From C-114 sp963719285 (GTDB taxonomy: Bacteria; Chloroflexota; Limnocylindria; Limnocylindrales; CSP1-4), in NCBI GenBank assembly GCA_963719285.1, contig CAVRBO010000001.1, forward strand, positions 372,001-436,000: a DNA stretch of 64,000 bases, written 5' to 3'. Shown here piece by piece: positions 1 to 9,023 of this stretch; the first letter of the stretch is position 1, and the number at the start of each line of letters is the position of its first letter. The position numbers and the translations under genes are program-made. The notes beneath the pieces were generated by a model. The model was not told the DNA's origin. It did no database searches and worked only from the letters and a program-made list of their open reading frames with translations.

Positions 1-1
1 T

Positions 2-691
2 GACGGCGTCGATGCACAGAGCAAGCGCGCATACCTGATGATTCTTCGCGGCCGCTTGCCCGAGGCGCGTGCGGCCCTGGCCGTCGCGCGCGACCGAGCC
101 TCCCGCGGCGTGCAGCGGGTGACACACGGGGACCTGTGCTGGACCGAAGCGTTCGAGGCGCTGTTCGACGGACGATATGACGACGCCAGTCGCCTCGTCG
201 AGGAAGGCCGGGAGTTCAGCGGCGTCTCTGCCGTCGACCCGGCCGTCGAGAGCGAGTGGCTCCAGCTCATGGTCAGTGTCGAGCGCGCCCTGGCCGCCCG
301 CTCCAGTGGCGATGCGACCGCCGAGCGCGACGCCGTGAACGACGCCCGGGACAGGGTCGCGCGGAGCCGAGGCATGGTGGCCGAGGCCGGCGAGATGATG
401 AACTGGATCCACCGCCACAGCTTGCCGCTCCTCGGGCCGGAGTTGTCCCGGGCAGAAGGGCGCCCCGACCCGGCGGGGTGGCAGGCGGCGGCAGCCGAGC
501 TTCGGGCCGATCGCTTCCTGTGGGACGAGGCCTACGCTCTCTTCCGCTGTGCGGAAGCACTTCTCGAAGCCGGCGCGCCCCGGGCCCAGGTCGCCGGGGC
601 GATCGATACTGCCAGGGCCGCAGCCGCCGCGATCGGGGCTGTCGGAATCGTCGAGTGGACGGCAGAACTCCGGGAGCGGGCCGGCCGCTAG
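2..691 (+). CDS. C-terminal part of a helical-repeat protein, 5' end outside the window
   Basis: The frame is open to the left edge, so only the last 229 codons are present. The sequence is Ala/Arg/Glu-rich and helical, with repeated patterns such as LPEARAALAVAR and WDEAYALFRCAEALLEAG that resemble the tetratricopeptide-like tails of large MalT/LuxR-type or adenylate-cyclase-associated ATPases. Such proteins often end in a LuxR helix-turn-helix, but none follows here: the protein stops shortly after a WTAELRER segment. Its stop codon forms part of the putative hisS promoter. Function is not recognisable from this fragment. Confidence 0.5.
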   Translation, partial: DGVDAQSKRAYLMILRGRLPEARAALAVARDRASRGVQRVTHGDLCWTEAFEALFDGRYDDASRLVEEGREFSGVSAVDPAVESEWLQLMVSVERALAARSSGDATAERDAVNDARDRVARSRGMVAEAGEMMNWIHRHSLPLLGPELSRAEGRPDPAGWQAAAAELRADRFLWDEAYALFRCAEALLEAGAPRAQVAGAIDTARAAAAAIGAVGIVEWTAELRERAGR

Positions 692-694
692 ACT
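689..694 (+). promoter_or_regulatory. Putative -10 element (TAGACT) of hisS
   Basis: TAGACT lies 7 bases before the hisS ATG and overlaps the stop codon of the preceding gene. The expected transcription start would fall on or next to the ATG, with no space for a Shine-Dalgarno sequence. No convincing -35 box is visible. Confidence 0.4.
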
Positions 695-701
695 GCGCGG
701 C

Positions 702-2003
702 ATGCCCCAGTTCCGAGCGCCGCGTGGGACGCGTGACCTCCTGCCACCCGAACGGGCGACCTACGCTCGCCTCGAACGGATCGCCCGCGACCTCTCCGAG
801 CGCTACGGGTACCGCGAGATGGAGACGCCGCTGTTCGAGCTGAGCGCCGTCTTCGAACGCGGGATCGGCGAGGTCACGGACGTCGTCGAGAAGGAACTTT
901 TCCGGCTCCAGCAGCGGACCGAGGACGGCGAGACCTGGGCCCTCCGGCCCGAAGCGACGGCCGGCATCGTTCGGGCGTACCTCCAGCACGGGATGCACAC
1001 CTGGCCGTCGCCGGTGAAGGTCAGTCTGACCGGACCCATGTTCCGGTACGACCGGCCCCAGGCGGGTCGCTACCGTCAGTTCTGGCAGTGGGACGTGGAG
1101 GCGATCGGCGACGCCGGGCCGGCGGTCGACGCGGAGCTCATCGAACTCGGGGCGCGCTTCTACCGAGAAGCCGGCCTGGCCGAGATCGAGGTCCACCTGA
1201 ACTCGATCGGCGACCCGGCCTGCCGGCCCGCCTACATCGACCTGCTTCGCGCCCACTACCAGACGGCGGCCGACCGGTTGCCCGAGCTCGAGCGGCGCCG
1301 ACTCGACACGAACCCGCTCCGCCTGCTGGACTCGAAGGATCCGGCCCTGACCGCGCTCAATGCCAGCGCTCCCCGCATCGCCGACCACCTGTGCGGACCG
1401 TGCGCCGAGCACTTCGCCGCGGTGCAGGGTCACCTCGATGCTGTCGGCATCGCGTATCGCATCGAGCCGGGCCTCGTGCGCGGGCTCGACTACTACACGC
1501 GGACCGCGTTCGAGTACTACCCCCGGGCGGCGGGGGGGCAGCAGTCCGCGCTCGGCGGCGGCGGACGGTACGACGGGCTCGTCGAGTTGCTCGGTGGTCG
1601 CCCGACCCCCGGGATCGGCTTCGCGCTCGGGCTCGATCGGGTGGTCCTCGCCCTCGAGACCTCGGGCGTCGCCCGGAATCCGCCGGCGGGACCCCTCGCC
1701 GTCGTGGTCGGTGCCGACCCCGCGGCCACGTCCGAGCGTCTCCGGGTCGTCACCCTGCTCCGGGCCGATGGGATCCGGGCGCGGGCCGACCTCGGCGTGC
1801 GCAAGCTCGGTCGCCAGCTCGAGGGCGCGTCACGGGACGGCGCCCACTTCGCGGTGATCCTGGGCGACGAGCTGGCGGACGGCGACGTGCAGCTGCGCGA
1901 CCTCCAGGCGGGCACGCAGCGCCCGGTCCCGCTGGTCGACCTCGTGCGCGAACTGCGCCGCGCCGACGCGAGCCACCGTCACGGCGAGGCCGCGGGATCC
2001 TGA
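702..2003 (+). CDS. hisS: Histidyl-tRNA synthetase
   Basis: A 433-residue class II synthetase that charges tRNA-His in the cytoplasm; the length is normal for bacterial HisRS. The N-terminus RAPRGTRDLLP is the family's usual opening. Motif 2 is seen as MFRYDRPQAGRYRQFWQ, the histidine-specific loop as LVRGLDYYTRTAFE, and motif 3 as GFALGLDRVVLAL. The C-terminal anticodon-binding domain follows from about residue 330. The frame stays open upstream, but the ATG at 702 is chosen because homology begins at once and the stop of the previous gene lies just before it. A TAGACT hexamer 7 bases upstream suggests a leaderless start. Confidence 0.96.
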   Translation: MPQFRAPRGTRDLLPPERATYARLERIARDLSERYGYREMETPLFELSAVFERGIGEVTDVVEKELFRLQQRTEDGETWALRPEATAGIVRAYLQHGMHTWPSPVKVSLTGPMFRYDRPQAGRYRQFWQWDVEAIGDAGPAVDAELIELGARFYREAGLAEIEVHLNSIGDPACRPAYIDLLRAHYQTAADRLPELERRRLDTNPLRLLDSKDPALTALNASAPRIADHLCGPCAEHFAAVQGHLDAVGIAYRIEPGLVRGLDYYTRTAFEYYPRAAGGQQSALGGGGRYDGLVELLGGRPTPGIGFALGLDRVVLALETSGVARNPPAGPLAVVVGADPAATSERLRVVTLLRADGIRARADLGVRKLGRQLEGASRDGAHFAVILGDELADGDVQLRDLQAGTQRPVPLVDLVRELRRADASHRHGEAAGS

Positions 2004-2049
2004 TCGGGTCCGGCTCACGCCGCAGGGCGGCCGTTCGGGAGCCGCGGGG

Positions 2050-2433
2050 TCAGCCTCGATCGAACTGGACGAGCCCGATCATGTTGCCCTCGGGGTCGAG
2101 GAACCAGGCCGCCTTGCCGGCGCCGGTCGTCGCGATGCCCCCTTCGGTCTTGAGCGTCGGGAAGTCGTACTCCTCGAAGACGATGCCACGGCCCTTGAGA
2201 TCGGCGACGTCGGACTCGATGTCGCTGACCGTGAAGCCCATCTGGGTGTGCGTGCCGGAGGCCTTGCCGGAGCTCCGGGTGACCGCGAACTTCGAGCCCT
2301 CGCCGGCTTCGTAGAGGACGGCCGCCGGGTTCACCTCGAATGGCGTGAAGCCGAGGACCCCCTCGTAGAACGTGCGCGCCCGATCCAGGTCCGACACGGG
2401 GATCGTCGTGTGGCAGCGGCGCTCTGAGAGCAT
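2050..2433 (-). CDS. VOC-superfamily (glyoxalase/bleomycin-resistance-like) protein
   Basis: A 127-residue protein with two paired beta-alpha-beta-beta-beta modules typical of the vicinal oxygen chelate fold: an N-terminal half with TTIPVSDLDRARTFYEGVLGF, and a C-terminal half ending AWFLDPEGNMIGLVQ. Single-domain VOC proteins usually work as homodimers binding a divalent metal. Candidate ligands here are a His near the N-terminus and an acidic residue near the C-terminus. The substrate cannot be named. It is convergent with hisS and divergent from aspS. Confidence 0.85.
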   Translation of the reverse strand: MLSERRCHTTIPVSDLDRARTFYEGVLGFTPFEVNPAAVLYEAGEGSKFAVTRSSGKASGTHTQMGFTVSDIESDVADLKGRGIVFEEYDFPTLKTEGGIATTGAGKAAWFLDPEGNMIGLVQFDRG

Positions 2434-2502
2434 CGACTCCTCCAGTCAAGGTGATCGTCGTCGCGCCCGGACCGGCTGGCCCGTCGGAACGGCACCGTCG
2501 CG

Positions 2503-2508
2503 TACGAT
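2503..2508 (+). promoter_or_regulatory. Putative -10 element (TACGAT) of aspS
   Basis: TACGAT ends 9 bases before the aspS ATG in otherwise GC-rich sequence. This placement predicts a transcript starting at or only a few bases before the start codon. Confidence 0.4.
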
Positions 2509-2517
2509 ACGCCGACG

Positions 2518-4386
2518 ATGGCGGACCCGAAACCAAGCCTTGCCACACCCTACCGCACCCACACGTGCGGGCAGTTGCGCCTGGCCGATGCGGGGTCGAT
2601 CGCCCGCCTGTCCGGTTGGGTCCACCGCCGGCGCGACCACGGTCACCTCATCTTCCTCGACCTGCGCGACCGGCACGGGATCACCCAGGTGATCGTCGAC
2701 GAGGAATCGGCGCCGGCCGCGCACGAAGCGGCGAGCCGGGTCCGCCCGGAGTTCGTGGTCACCGTCTCGGGGACGGTGACGAGGCGCATGGCGGGCAAGG
2801 ACAATGCCGAGCTCGCGACGGGCGAGATCGAGCTCCAGGCGACCGAGGTCGAGATCCTGGCAGAGGCCAGGACGCCGCCGTTCTACATCAACGAACCCGA
2901 TGCCACGATCGACGAGACCCTGCGCCTGCGCTACCGATACCTCGATCTGCGCCGCGAGCCGATGCAGCGTCGGCTCCTGCTCCGCAGCCGGCTCGTCCAG
3001 GCCATCCGCGACGCGCACCATGCGAACGGGTTCGTGGAGATCGAGACGCCGAACCTCATCAAGTCCACGCCCGAAGGCGCGCGCGACTTCATCGTCCCGT
3101 CGCGCCTCCAGCCGGGCACGGTGTACGCCCTTCCGCAGAGCCCCCAGCAGCTCAAGCAGCTGCTCATGGTGGCGGGCATGGACCGCTATTTCCAGATCGC
3201 CCGGTGCTATCGCGACGAGGATCTGCGGGGCGACCGCCAGCCCGAGTTCACCCAGCTCGATCTGGAGATGAGCTTCGTGACCCAGGACACGGTCATGGAC
3301 TTCGTGGAGCGGATGGTCCTCGAGGTGACCCGCGCGACCGTCCCGGATCGGCCGATCCGGGAGGTGCCGTTCCCGCGCTTCACCTACGCGGAGGCGGTCG
3401 AGCAATTCGGCTCGGACAAGCCGGATCTGCGGTTCGCGATGGAGCTCATCGACCTCGCCCCGGCTTTGGCCGACCCGAACGGGGCGCCCGCGAGCGGCTT
3501 CCGGGTGTTCGACGACGCGATCGCGTCCGGCGGCCGGGTGAAGGGTCTCGTCGTGGCCGGCAAGGCGGACATCAGCCGGCGCGAGATCGACGAGCTCACG
3601 GAGCTGGCCAGGCGGTTCGGGGCGAAGGGGCTCGTCCATCTCGCGGTCCAGCCCGACGGGGAGCTGCACGGGCCCGTCGCCAAGTTCCTGTCGGACGACG
3701 TCCGGGCCGGGCTGGTCGCGCGCTCCGGCGCCGAGGCCGGCGATCTGATGCTGGTCGTCGCCGACAGCGCGGACGTGACCAACGACGTGCTCGGCCGCCT
3801 CCGGGTCGAGCTCGGGGCCCGCCTCGCCCTCGGCGACCCGACGGAGCTCGCGTATTGCTGGGTCTACCACTTCCCGATGTACAAGTGGGACCCGGAGAAC
3901 AGGCGCTGGCAGGCCACGCACAACCCGTTCAGCGGCGTGGTCCCGGAGGACCTCGACCTGCTGGCGACGTCATCCGGCGACCCGGCGCGACCGTCACCTG
4001 GCGACCCGGCCGGGCGGGCCCGGGCGATGCAGTACGACATCGCGCTCAACGGCTGGGAGCTCGGCGGCGGGTCCATCCGCATCCACCGGCGCGACCTGCT
4101 CGAGCTCAGCTTCGCGCTCCAGGGCCAGACGCTCGAGGGGATGCGGGCCAAGTTCGGGGCGGTCCTCGACGCCTTCGAGTACGGTGCCCCGCCACACGGC
4201 GGGATCGCCATCGGCATCGACCGCTGGGCCGCGCTGTTCACCGATCAGGAGGCGATCCGGGAAGTCATGGCCTTCCCGAAGACCCAGTCGGGCACGGATC
4301 TCATGCTCGAGGCGCCGTCCGCGCCCGACCCCGCGCAGTACGCTGAGCTCGGCCTTCGGTTCGTCGGACCGCCGGGCAAGGCGTGA
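2518..4386 (+). CDS. aspS: Aspartyl-tRNA synthetase (possibly non-discriminating)
   Basis: A 622-residue bacterial-type AspRS. The N-terminal OB-fold anticodon domain contains GWVHRRRDHGHLIFLDLRD; the catalytic core carries ETPNLIKSTPEGARDF, the motif-2 region with ARCYRDEDLRGDRQPEFTQ, and motif 3 as GIAIGIDRWAALF; the bacterial insertion domain lies between. His41, after RRRD, is the residue reported in non-discriminating AspRS, where discriminating enzymes such as E. coli have Leu. The enzyme may therefore also charge tRNA-Asn for GatCAB amidation. That specificity is inferred; the synthetase identity is secure. Confidence 0.96.
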   Translation: MADPKPSLATPYRTHTCGQLRLADAGSIARLSGWVHRRRDHGHLIFLDLRDRHGITQVIVDEESAPAAHEAASRVRPEFVVTVSGTVTRRMAGKDNAELATGEIELQATEVEILAEARTPPFYINEPDATIDETLRLRYRYLDLRREPMQRRLLLRSRLVQAIRDAHHANGFVEIETPNLIKSTPEGARDFIVPSRLQPGTVYALPQSPQQLKQLLMVAGMDRYFQIARCYRDEDLRGDRQPEFTQLDLEMSFVTQDTVMDFVERMVLEVTRATVPDRPIREVPFPRFTYAEAVEQFGSDKPDLRFAMELIDLAPALADPNGAPASGFRVFDDAIASGGRVKGLVVAGKADISRREIDELTELARRFGAKGLVHLAVQPDGELHGPVAKFLSDDVRAGLVARSGAEAGDLMLVVADSADVTNDVLGRLRVELGARLALGDPTELAYCWVYHFPMYKWDPENRRWQATHNPFSGVVPEDLDLLATSSGDPARPSPGDPAGRARAMQYDIALNGWELGGGSIRIHRRDLLELSFALQGQTLEGMRAKFGAVLDAFEYGAPPHGGIAIGIDRWAALFTDQEAIREVMAFPKTQSGTDLMLEAPSAPDPAQYAELGLRFVGPPGKA

Positions 4387-4417
4387 CCGCCGATCCGGGG
4401 CGAGCGGGGGAGGGACC

Positions 4418-5266
4418 GTGAGTGAGCGAGACACCCGGTCGTACACCGAACGGTACGCGCCGCCTCCGTCGCCGCCCACGGCGCCCGAGCCCCCGGAGTC
4501 GAGCGACAGCCGTTGGTTCGTCGCCGTCATCGGTCTCGGACTGTTCGTGGCCGTGATCGCGGCCGCCTGGATCCTGCGCGGCGGCGCGACCGCCCCCGGC
4601 GTGGTGTCGGCGACGGTCCAACCGACCCCCCACCTGTCGGTCGGCCCCACCCGGACGCCGGACCCGGACGATCTCGCGATGCAGCGGTTCTGGGTGATCG
4701 TCGAGGATCCCGCGCTCAGCTATCACGTCGACACGAAGGGCGGCGGGACATACGGCAGCGATGCCTACACGTTCTCCGAGTCGCTCGACGTCTCGGGCGA
4801 TGACTGGGCTGGGCGGGAACGTGCCCATGGCCTGGGCGTCGCCGGCGTGACCGACATCGTCGCCCTCGACACCACGGTCTGGATCAAGTTCCCGGACGGC
4901 TGGCACGAGAACATCGAGCACGATCCGTACTTCCGCTCCCGTCCCTTCCTGGGCCTCGACTCCGAGCGCGATCTGGTCATCTCGAGCGAGATCGTGAAGG
5001 ACGGCCAGACCCTCTACGACCTCAAGGCCACGACGAACTACCAGCCCTATCCGGGCCGGCTGATCGGGTTCGTGTCGATGGGTGTCCGGGTGGACACGCT
5101 CGAGTTCGACATCCTGGTGACTCCGGATGGCGTCCCGGTCGAGGCAACCGTGCACATCCTGGCCGGCGGGCTCGGGCCGACCGGGAAGCCCCAGATCGAC
5201 GCGAAGGCGACCCGCACGTTCACCAGGGTGGGCGCGACGTTCACCATCAAGGCCCCCAAGCCCTGA
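4418..5266 (+). CDS. Membrane-anchored extracytoplasmic protein of unknown function
   Basis: A 282-residue protein starting at GTG 4418, 6-7 bases after the purine-rich GGGGGAGGG. A Pro-rich cytoplasmic N-terminus (about 30 residues) is followed by one membrane segment (WFVAVIGLGLFVAVIAAAWIL), a Thr/Pro-rich linker, and an extracytoplasmic beta-rich domain. The overall plan, a repeated-strand domain with many Asp/Gly turns after a signal anchor, recalls LppX/LprG-like lipid-binding proteins, but there is no lipobox cysteine and the similarity is only general. It lies between aspS and an EamA transporter. No specific function is assigned. Confidence 0.7.
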   Translation: MSERDTRSYTERYAPPPSPPTAPEPPESSDSRWFVAVIGLGLFVAVIAAAWILRGGATAPGVVSATVQPTPHLSVGPTRTPDPDDLAMQRFWVIVEDPALSYHVDTKGGGTYGSDAYTFSESLDVSGDDWAGRERAHGLGVAGVTDIVALDTTVWIKFPDGWHENIEHDPYFRSRPFLGLDSERDLVISSEIVKDGQTLYDLKATTNYQPYPGRLIGFVSMGVRVDTLEFDILVTPDGVPVEATVHILAGGLGPTGKPQIDAKATRTFTRVGATFTIKAPKP

Positions 5267-5267
5267 C

Positions 5268-6233
5268 GTGGGAGCCGGTTCGGTCCGGGGGCCGGCGGCC
5301 GGCTCGCTGGGCGCACGCTCCCTGGCGGCGCTCGAGGCGCAGCCACGTCTGACCGCCCTCCTCGGCGCGATGGCGATCGCATTCAGCGGCATCTTCTACC
5401 GGTACTCGGGCGTGTCGCCGTCGACGGCCACGGTCTTCCGCTGCCTCTACGCGCTCCCGTTCCTGGCCTTCCTCGCCTGGCGCGAGACGCGGTCGCAGGG
5501 CCCCAGGACCCGGCGGAGCCACCTCGTCGCGATCGTGGCGGGCGTCTTCTTCGCGAGCGACCTGACCCTGTACCACCATGGCGTCCAGTTCGTGGGCGCC
5601 GGTCTGGGGACGGTCATCCCGAATCTCCAGGTCGTCATCGTCGCGATCGTCGGCTGGCTGTTCCTGCGCGAGCACCCCGATCGGCGCACCTGGCTGGCCA
5701 TGCTCGTGGCGGTCGGCGGCGTGCTCCTCATCTCGGGCCTGCTCGAGCGAGGCGCCTACGGTGCGGATCCTCCGCTCGGGGTCGCGTTCGGACTGGGCGC
5801 CGGGGCGAGCTACGCGGGCTACCTGCTCATCATCCGGCAGGGCAACCGCGACGGCCGGCGGCCGTTCGGGACGCTGTTCGACGCCTCGGCCGCCACGGTC
5901 GTCGTCGCCGCGCTGGCGGGCGGTGTCGTCGGCGACCTCGACCTGGTGCCGAGCTGGCCGGCCCACGGCTGGCTGCTCGCCCTCGCGCTCATCTCCCAGG
6001 TCGCGGGCTATGGGCTCATCAACCTGTCGCTGCCGCGACTACCGGCGGTCCTGACGTCCGTGCTCCTGCTGGCCCAGCCGATCGCGACGCTCGTCTTCAG
6101 CGCGGTGCTCCTCGGCGAGTCCCCGTCGCCGCTCCAGCTCGCCGGAGTCGCGCTCATCCTCGGCGGGGTCCTTCTCGCCGCGGCCCGGCGAGCGGCGCCA
6201 CCGGTCGCCGAGGGGGCACCCGAACCGACCTGA
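5268..6233 (+). CDS. EamA/DMT-superfamily transporter
   Basis: A 321-residue polytopic protein with about ten hydrophobic segments arranged as two EamA repeats, the usual architecture of drug/metabolite transporters. Recognisable features include the early MAIAFSGIFYRYSG segment and a second repeat ending PIATLVFSAVLLGESP, a typical late-repeat motif of the family. GTG 5268 starts one base after the stop of the preceding gene, so the two are probably cotranscribed. Exported or imported substrate is unknown (metabolites, amino acids or drugs in relatives). Confidence 0.85.
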   Translation: MGAGSVRGPAAGSLGARSLAALEAQPRLTALLGAMAIAFSGIFYRYSGVSPSTATVFRCLYALPFLAFLAWRETRSQGPRTRRSHLVAIVAGVFFASDLTLYHHGVQFVGAGLGTVIPNLQVVIVAIVGWLFLREHPDRRTWLAMLVAVGGVLLISGLLERGAYGADPPLGVAFGLGAGASYAGYLLIIRQGNRDGRRPFGTLFDASAATVVVAALAGGVVGDLDLVPSWPAHGWLLALALISQVAGYGLINLSLPRLPAVLTSVLLLAQPIATLVFSAVLLGESPSPLQLAGVALILGGVLLAAARRAAPPVAEGAPEPT

Positions 6234-6262
6234 GCTACGTCGGGTCGAGACCCGGCCGCCGA

Positions 6263-6961
6263 TCAGTCCGCCGCTCGACCCATCGGCGCCCTGGCGGGAC
6301 CACTCAATGGCGCGTCCTCGGGAGTCTCGGCGGCCGCCGAGCCCCATTCGTTGGCGTGGCCGGCGGTGGGTGCCGTGGGGCCCACGTAGGCGGGCAGCTC
6401 GGCCCGCGTCGTGCGCGCATCGAACGTCGTACCCGGGTCGCCCAGGTCGAGCGTGCGCGTGGGCACGCCCCCGGCCTCGAGGTCCGTGAGGAGGTCGTCC
6501 GGCATCCGCTCTGCGGGGAGTGCCCGGAGCGCCTCCAGGAAACCGACCGGCAGCAGGGCCGGCCAGCCAGGCTTGTCGTCCCAGGCCGGGCGGAGCATCT
6601 CCCCGGGGTACAGGCCGTGAGCCTCGATGAGCGAGGTGACCGTCTCGGGGCCCACCCAGACCATCCGGGCCGGCCAGATGAGCGCGGCGTCCGTGTCCTC
6701 GATCTCGGCGACCGCGACGTCGATCCCCCGGACGATCTGGCCCACAGGGCCCGATTCCTGCGGCGCCGGGTCGGACAGCGTGACGGGCGCCCCGGCGAGC
6801 GCCCGGGCGATCTTCTCCTCCGGGTCGCCGGCGACGACGATGATCGGGAGCGCGCCGCCGGACCAGGCGAGGTCCGCCAGCCGGCGGACGCGGGGCAGGC
6901 CCTCGAGCTCGGTGAGTGCGGAGGCCTCGCTCGCGGCGAGGATGACCGCGGCGACCGTCAT
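6263..6961 (-). CDS. MobA-like NTP-transferase domain protein
   Basis: A 232-residue protein opening with TVAAVILAAS, the start of the nucleotidyltransferase fold shared by MobA/MocA-type enzymes. It then has LPRVRRLADLAWSGG, corresponding to the acceptor-priming region, and IIVVAGDPEEKIARAL. The canonical LAAGxSxRMG nucleotide loop is degenerate here (LAASEASALTE), so catalysis is uncertain. The ATG at 6961 is preferred over the GTG three codons earlier because GGAGGG sits nine bases upstream of it. It is convergent with the EamA gene and divergent from typA. A role in molybdenum cofactor nucleotidylation is possible, since moeA, moaC and mog lie 50 kb away, but unproven. Confidence 0.65.
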   Translation of the reverse strand: MTVAAVILAASEASALTELEGLPRVRRLADLAWSGGALPIIVVAGDPEEKIARALAGAPVTLSDPAPQESGPVGQIVRGIDVAVAEIEDTDAALIWPARMVWVGPETVTSLIEAHGLYPGEMLRPAWDDKPGWPALLPVGFLEALRALPAERMPDDLLTDLEAGGVPTRTLDLGDPGTTFDARTTRAELPAYVGPTAPTAGHANEWGSAAAETPEDAPLSGPARAPMGRAAD

Positions 6962-7072
6962 CGTGTGCACCCCTCCACGGGTGGCCGCCGCCGTGCTCGG
7001 CAGGCGCGCCTGACGGCCAGTCTAGCCGCCGGTCGCTCGAACGCGCCACTCGTGCGACAATGGGAGTCCCCC

Positions 7073-9004
7073 ATGATCCTCTCCAGACCCACCATGCCCT
7101 CGACACCGTCCGTTCCCCATCTCGAAGAGCGCCGGGACCTGCGCAACGTCGCGATCGTCGCCCACGTCGATCACGGCAAGACCACGCTCGTCGACGCGAT
7201 GCTCCGCCAGACCGGTGCGTTCCGGGCGAATCAGGCCCTCGTCGACCGGGTCCTCGACTCGGGCGACCTCGAGCGCGAGAAGGGCATCACGATCCTCGCC
7301 AAGCAGACCACGGTCGACTACGGCCACGTCCGGCTCAACATCGTCGACACGCCCGGCCACGCCGATTTCGGCGGGGAAGTGGAGCGCGGCCTGATGATGG
7401 TCGACTCGGTCCTCCTCCTCGTGGACGCCGCCGAGGGCCCGCTGCCCCAGACCCGCTACGTCCTCCAGAAGGCGATGGCCCGGCGGTTGCCGGTCGTCGT
7501 CGCGCTCAACAAGATCGACCGGGACGACGCCCGCCCGAAGATCGTCCTCGACGACGTGTACGAGCTGTTCATGAACCTGGGCGCCGACGCGCACCAGATC
7601 GAGTTCCCGGTCGTGTACACCAACGCGAAGCTGGGCACCGCGACCATGGACCTGGCGGTCCCGGGCACGGACCTGCGCCCGCTGCTCGACCTGCTGGTCC
7701 ACGTGACGCCGGCTCCCACGTTCGAGGTCGGCCATCCTCTCCAGCTCCTGGTCACGAACCTGTCGGCGAACGAATACGTCGGCCGGATGGCCGTCGGCCG
7801 GATCCGGAACGGGACGATCCGCGTGGGCCAGCGGATCGCGGTCGTGCGCGAGGAGCCCGATGCCCCGGACGGTACGGTCGAGCCGGGCCGGGTGGTGACC
7901 CTGACCGGGACCGTGACGAGTCTCCAGACCGCCCACGGCATCGAGCGTGTCGAGATCGAACAGGCCTCGGCCGGCGACATCGTTTCGGTCGCGGGCCTGC
8001 CCGAGGTCACGATCGGCGACACGCTCACGGACCCGGCCGACCCACGGCCGTTGCCACGCCTCGACGTGGACGCGCCGACGCTCCGGATGACGTTCGGGGT
8101 GAACACGTCGCCGCTGTCCGGACGCGAGGGCAAGTACGTGACCTCGCGCCAGATCAAGGCCCGCCTCGACCGCGAGATCCTGGGCAACGTGAGCATCGAG
8201 GTTCGGCCGACCGATTCGGGCGACACGTTCGAGGTGCGCGGCCGGGGCGAACTTCAGCTGGCCGTCCTCATCGAGCAGATGCGGCGGGAGGGGTTCGAGC
8301 TCCAGGTGAGCCGTCCCGAGGTGCTCCTGCACGAGGAGAACGGACAGACCCTGGAGCCGTACGAGCGGATCACGATCGACATCCCGCCCGAGTTCATCGG
8401 CGAGGTCCAGCAGGCGCTGGCCGGTCGCAAGGCACGCCTGGAGCAGATGACCACCGATGCGGACGGCCGGGTCCGGATGGAGTTCGTGCTGCCGGTCCGG
8501 GGCCTCATCGGCTATCGCGGCCAGCTCCTCACCGACACGCGCGGGACGGCCCTCATGCACCAGATCGGCGAGGGCTATGGGCCATGGGCCGGCGAGGTGA
8601 CCCATCGGACGACGGGCGTCCTGGTCGCCGACCGGACGGGGGTCTCGAACGCCTACGGCCTGTTCAACCTCCAGGAGCGTGCCGCCCTCTTCATCGGTTC
8701 CGGGGCCGACGTGTACGAAGGGATGGTCATCGGCGAGAACTCGCGACCGGGCGACATGGACGTGAACGCGACCAAGGAGAAGAAGCTCACGAACATCCGG
8801 ACGCACTCGCACGACGAGTCGCTCCGCCTGACCCCACCCCGACCAGCCACGCTCGAGACCGCCCTGGAGTTCATCGCGGCGGACGAGCTCGTCGAGGTGA
8901 CCCCGCTCTCGATCCGGTTGCGCAAGCGAGTCCTGGCGGCCCATGGACGTCGCCGCGAGAAGGGTCGCGAGGACGACCGCACCCGGAGCTCCGAGGGCGG
9001 CTGA
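7073..9004 (+). CDS. typA: Ribosome-associated translational GTPase TypA/BipA
   Basis: A 643-residue elongation-factor-like GTPase that acts on the ribosome in stress and subunit assembly. The G1 motif is seen as AHVDHGKTT, the switch region as REKGITILAKQTT, G3 as DTPGHADFGGEVERGL and G4 as NKID. The EF-G-like domains follow, and the characteristic C-terminus has RTHSHDESLRLTPPR. Start choice is ATG 7073 or ATG 7094; typical TypA proteins are about 610 residues and homology begins around residue 20. A GACAAT hexamer lies 11 bases before ATG 7073. Confidence 0.95.
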   Translation: MILSRPTMPSTPSVPHLEERRDLRNVAIVAHVDHGKTTLVDAMLRQTGAFRANQALVDRVLDSGDLEREKGITILAKQTTVDYGHVRLNIVDTPGHADFGGEVERGLMMVDSVLLLVDAAEGPLPQTRYVLQKAMARRLPVVVALNKIDRDDARPKIVLDDVYELFMNLGADAHQIEFPVVYTNAKLGTATMDLAVPGTDLRPLLDLLVHVTPAPTFEVGHPLQLLVTNLSANEYVGRMAVGRIRNGTIRVGQRIAVVREEPDAPDGTVEPGRVVTLTGTVTSLQTAHGIERVEIEQASAGDIVSVAGLPEVTIGDTLTDPADPRPLPRLDVDAPTLRMTFGVNTSPLSGREGKYVTSRQIKARLDREILGNVSIEVRPTDSGDTFEVRGRGELQLAVLIEQMRREGFELQVSRPEVLLHEENGQTLEPYERITIDIPPEFIGEVQQALAGRKARLEQMTTDADGRVRMEFVLPVRGLIGYRGQLLTDTRGTALMHQIGEGYGPWAGEVTHRTTGVLVADRTGVSNAYGLFNLQERAALFIGSGADVYEGMVIGENSRPGDMDVNATKEKKLTNIRTHSHDESLRLTPPRPATLETALEFIAADELVEVTPLSIRLRKRVLAAHGRRREKGREDDRTRSSEGG

Positions 9005-9023
9005 CGCCCGCGGCGATCGATCG

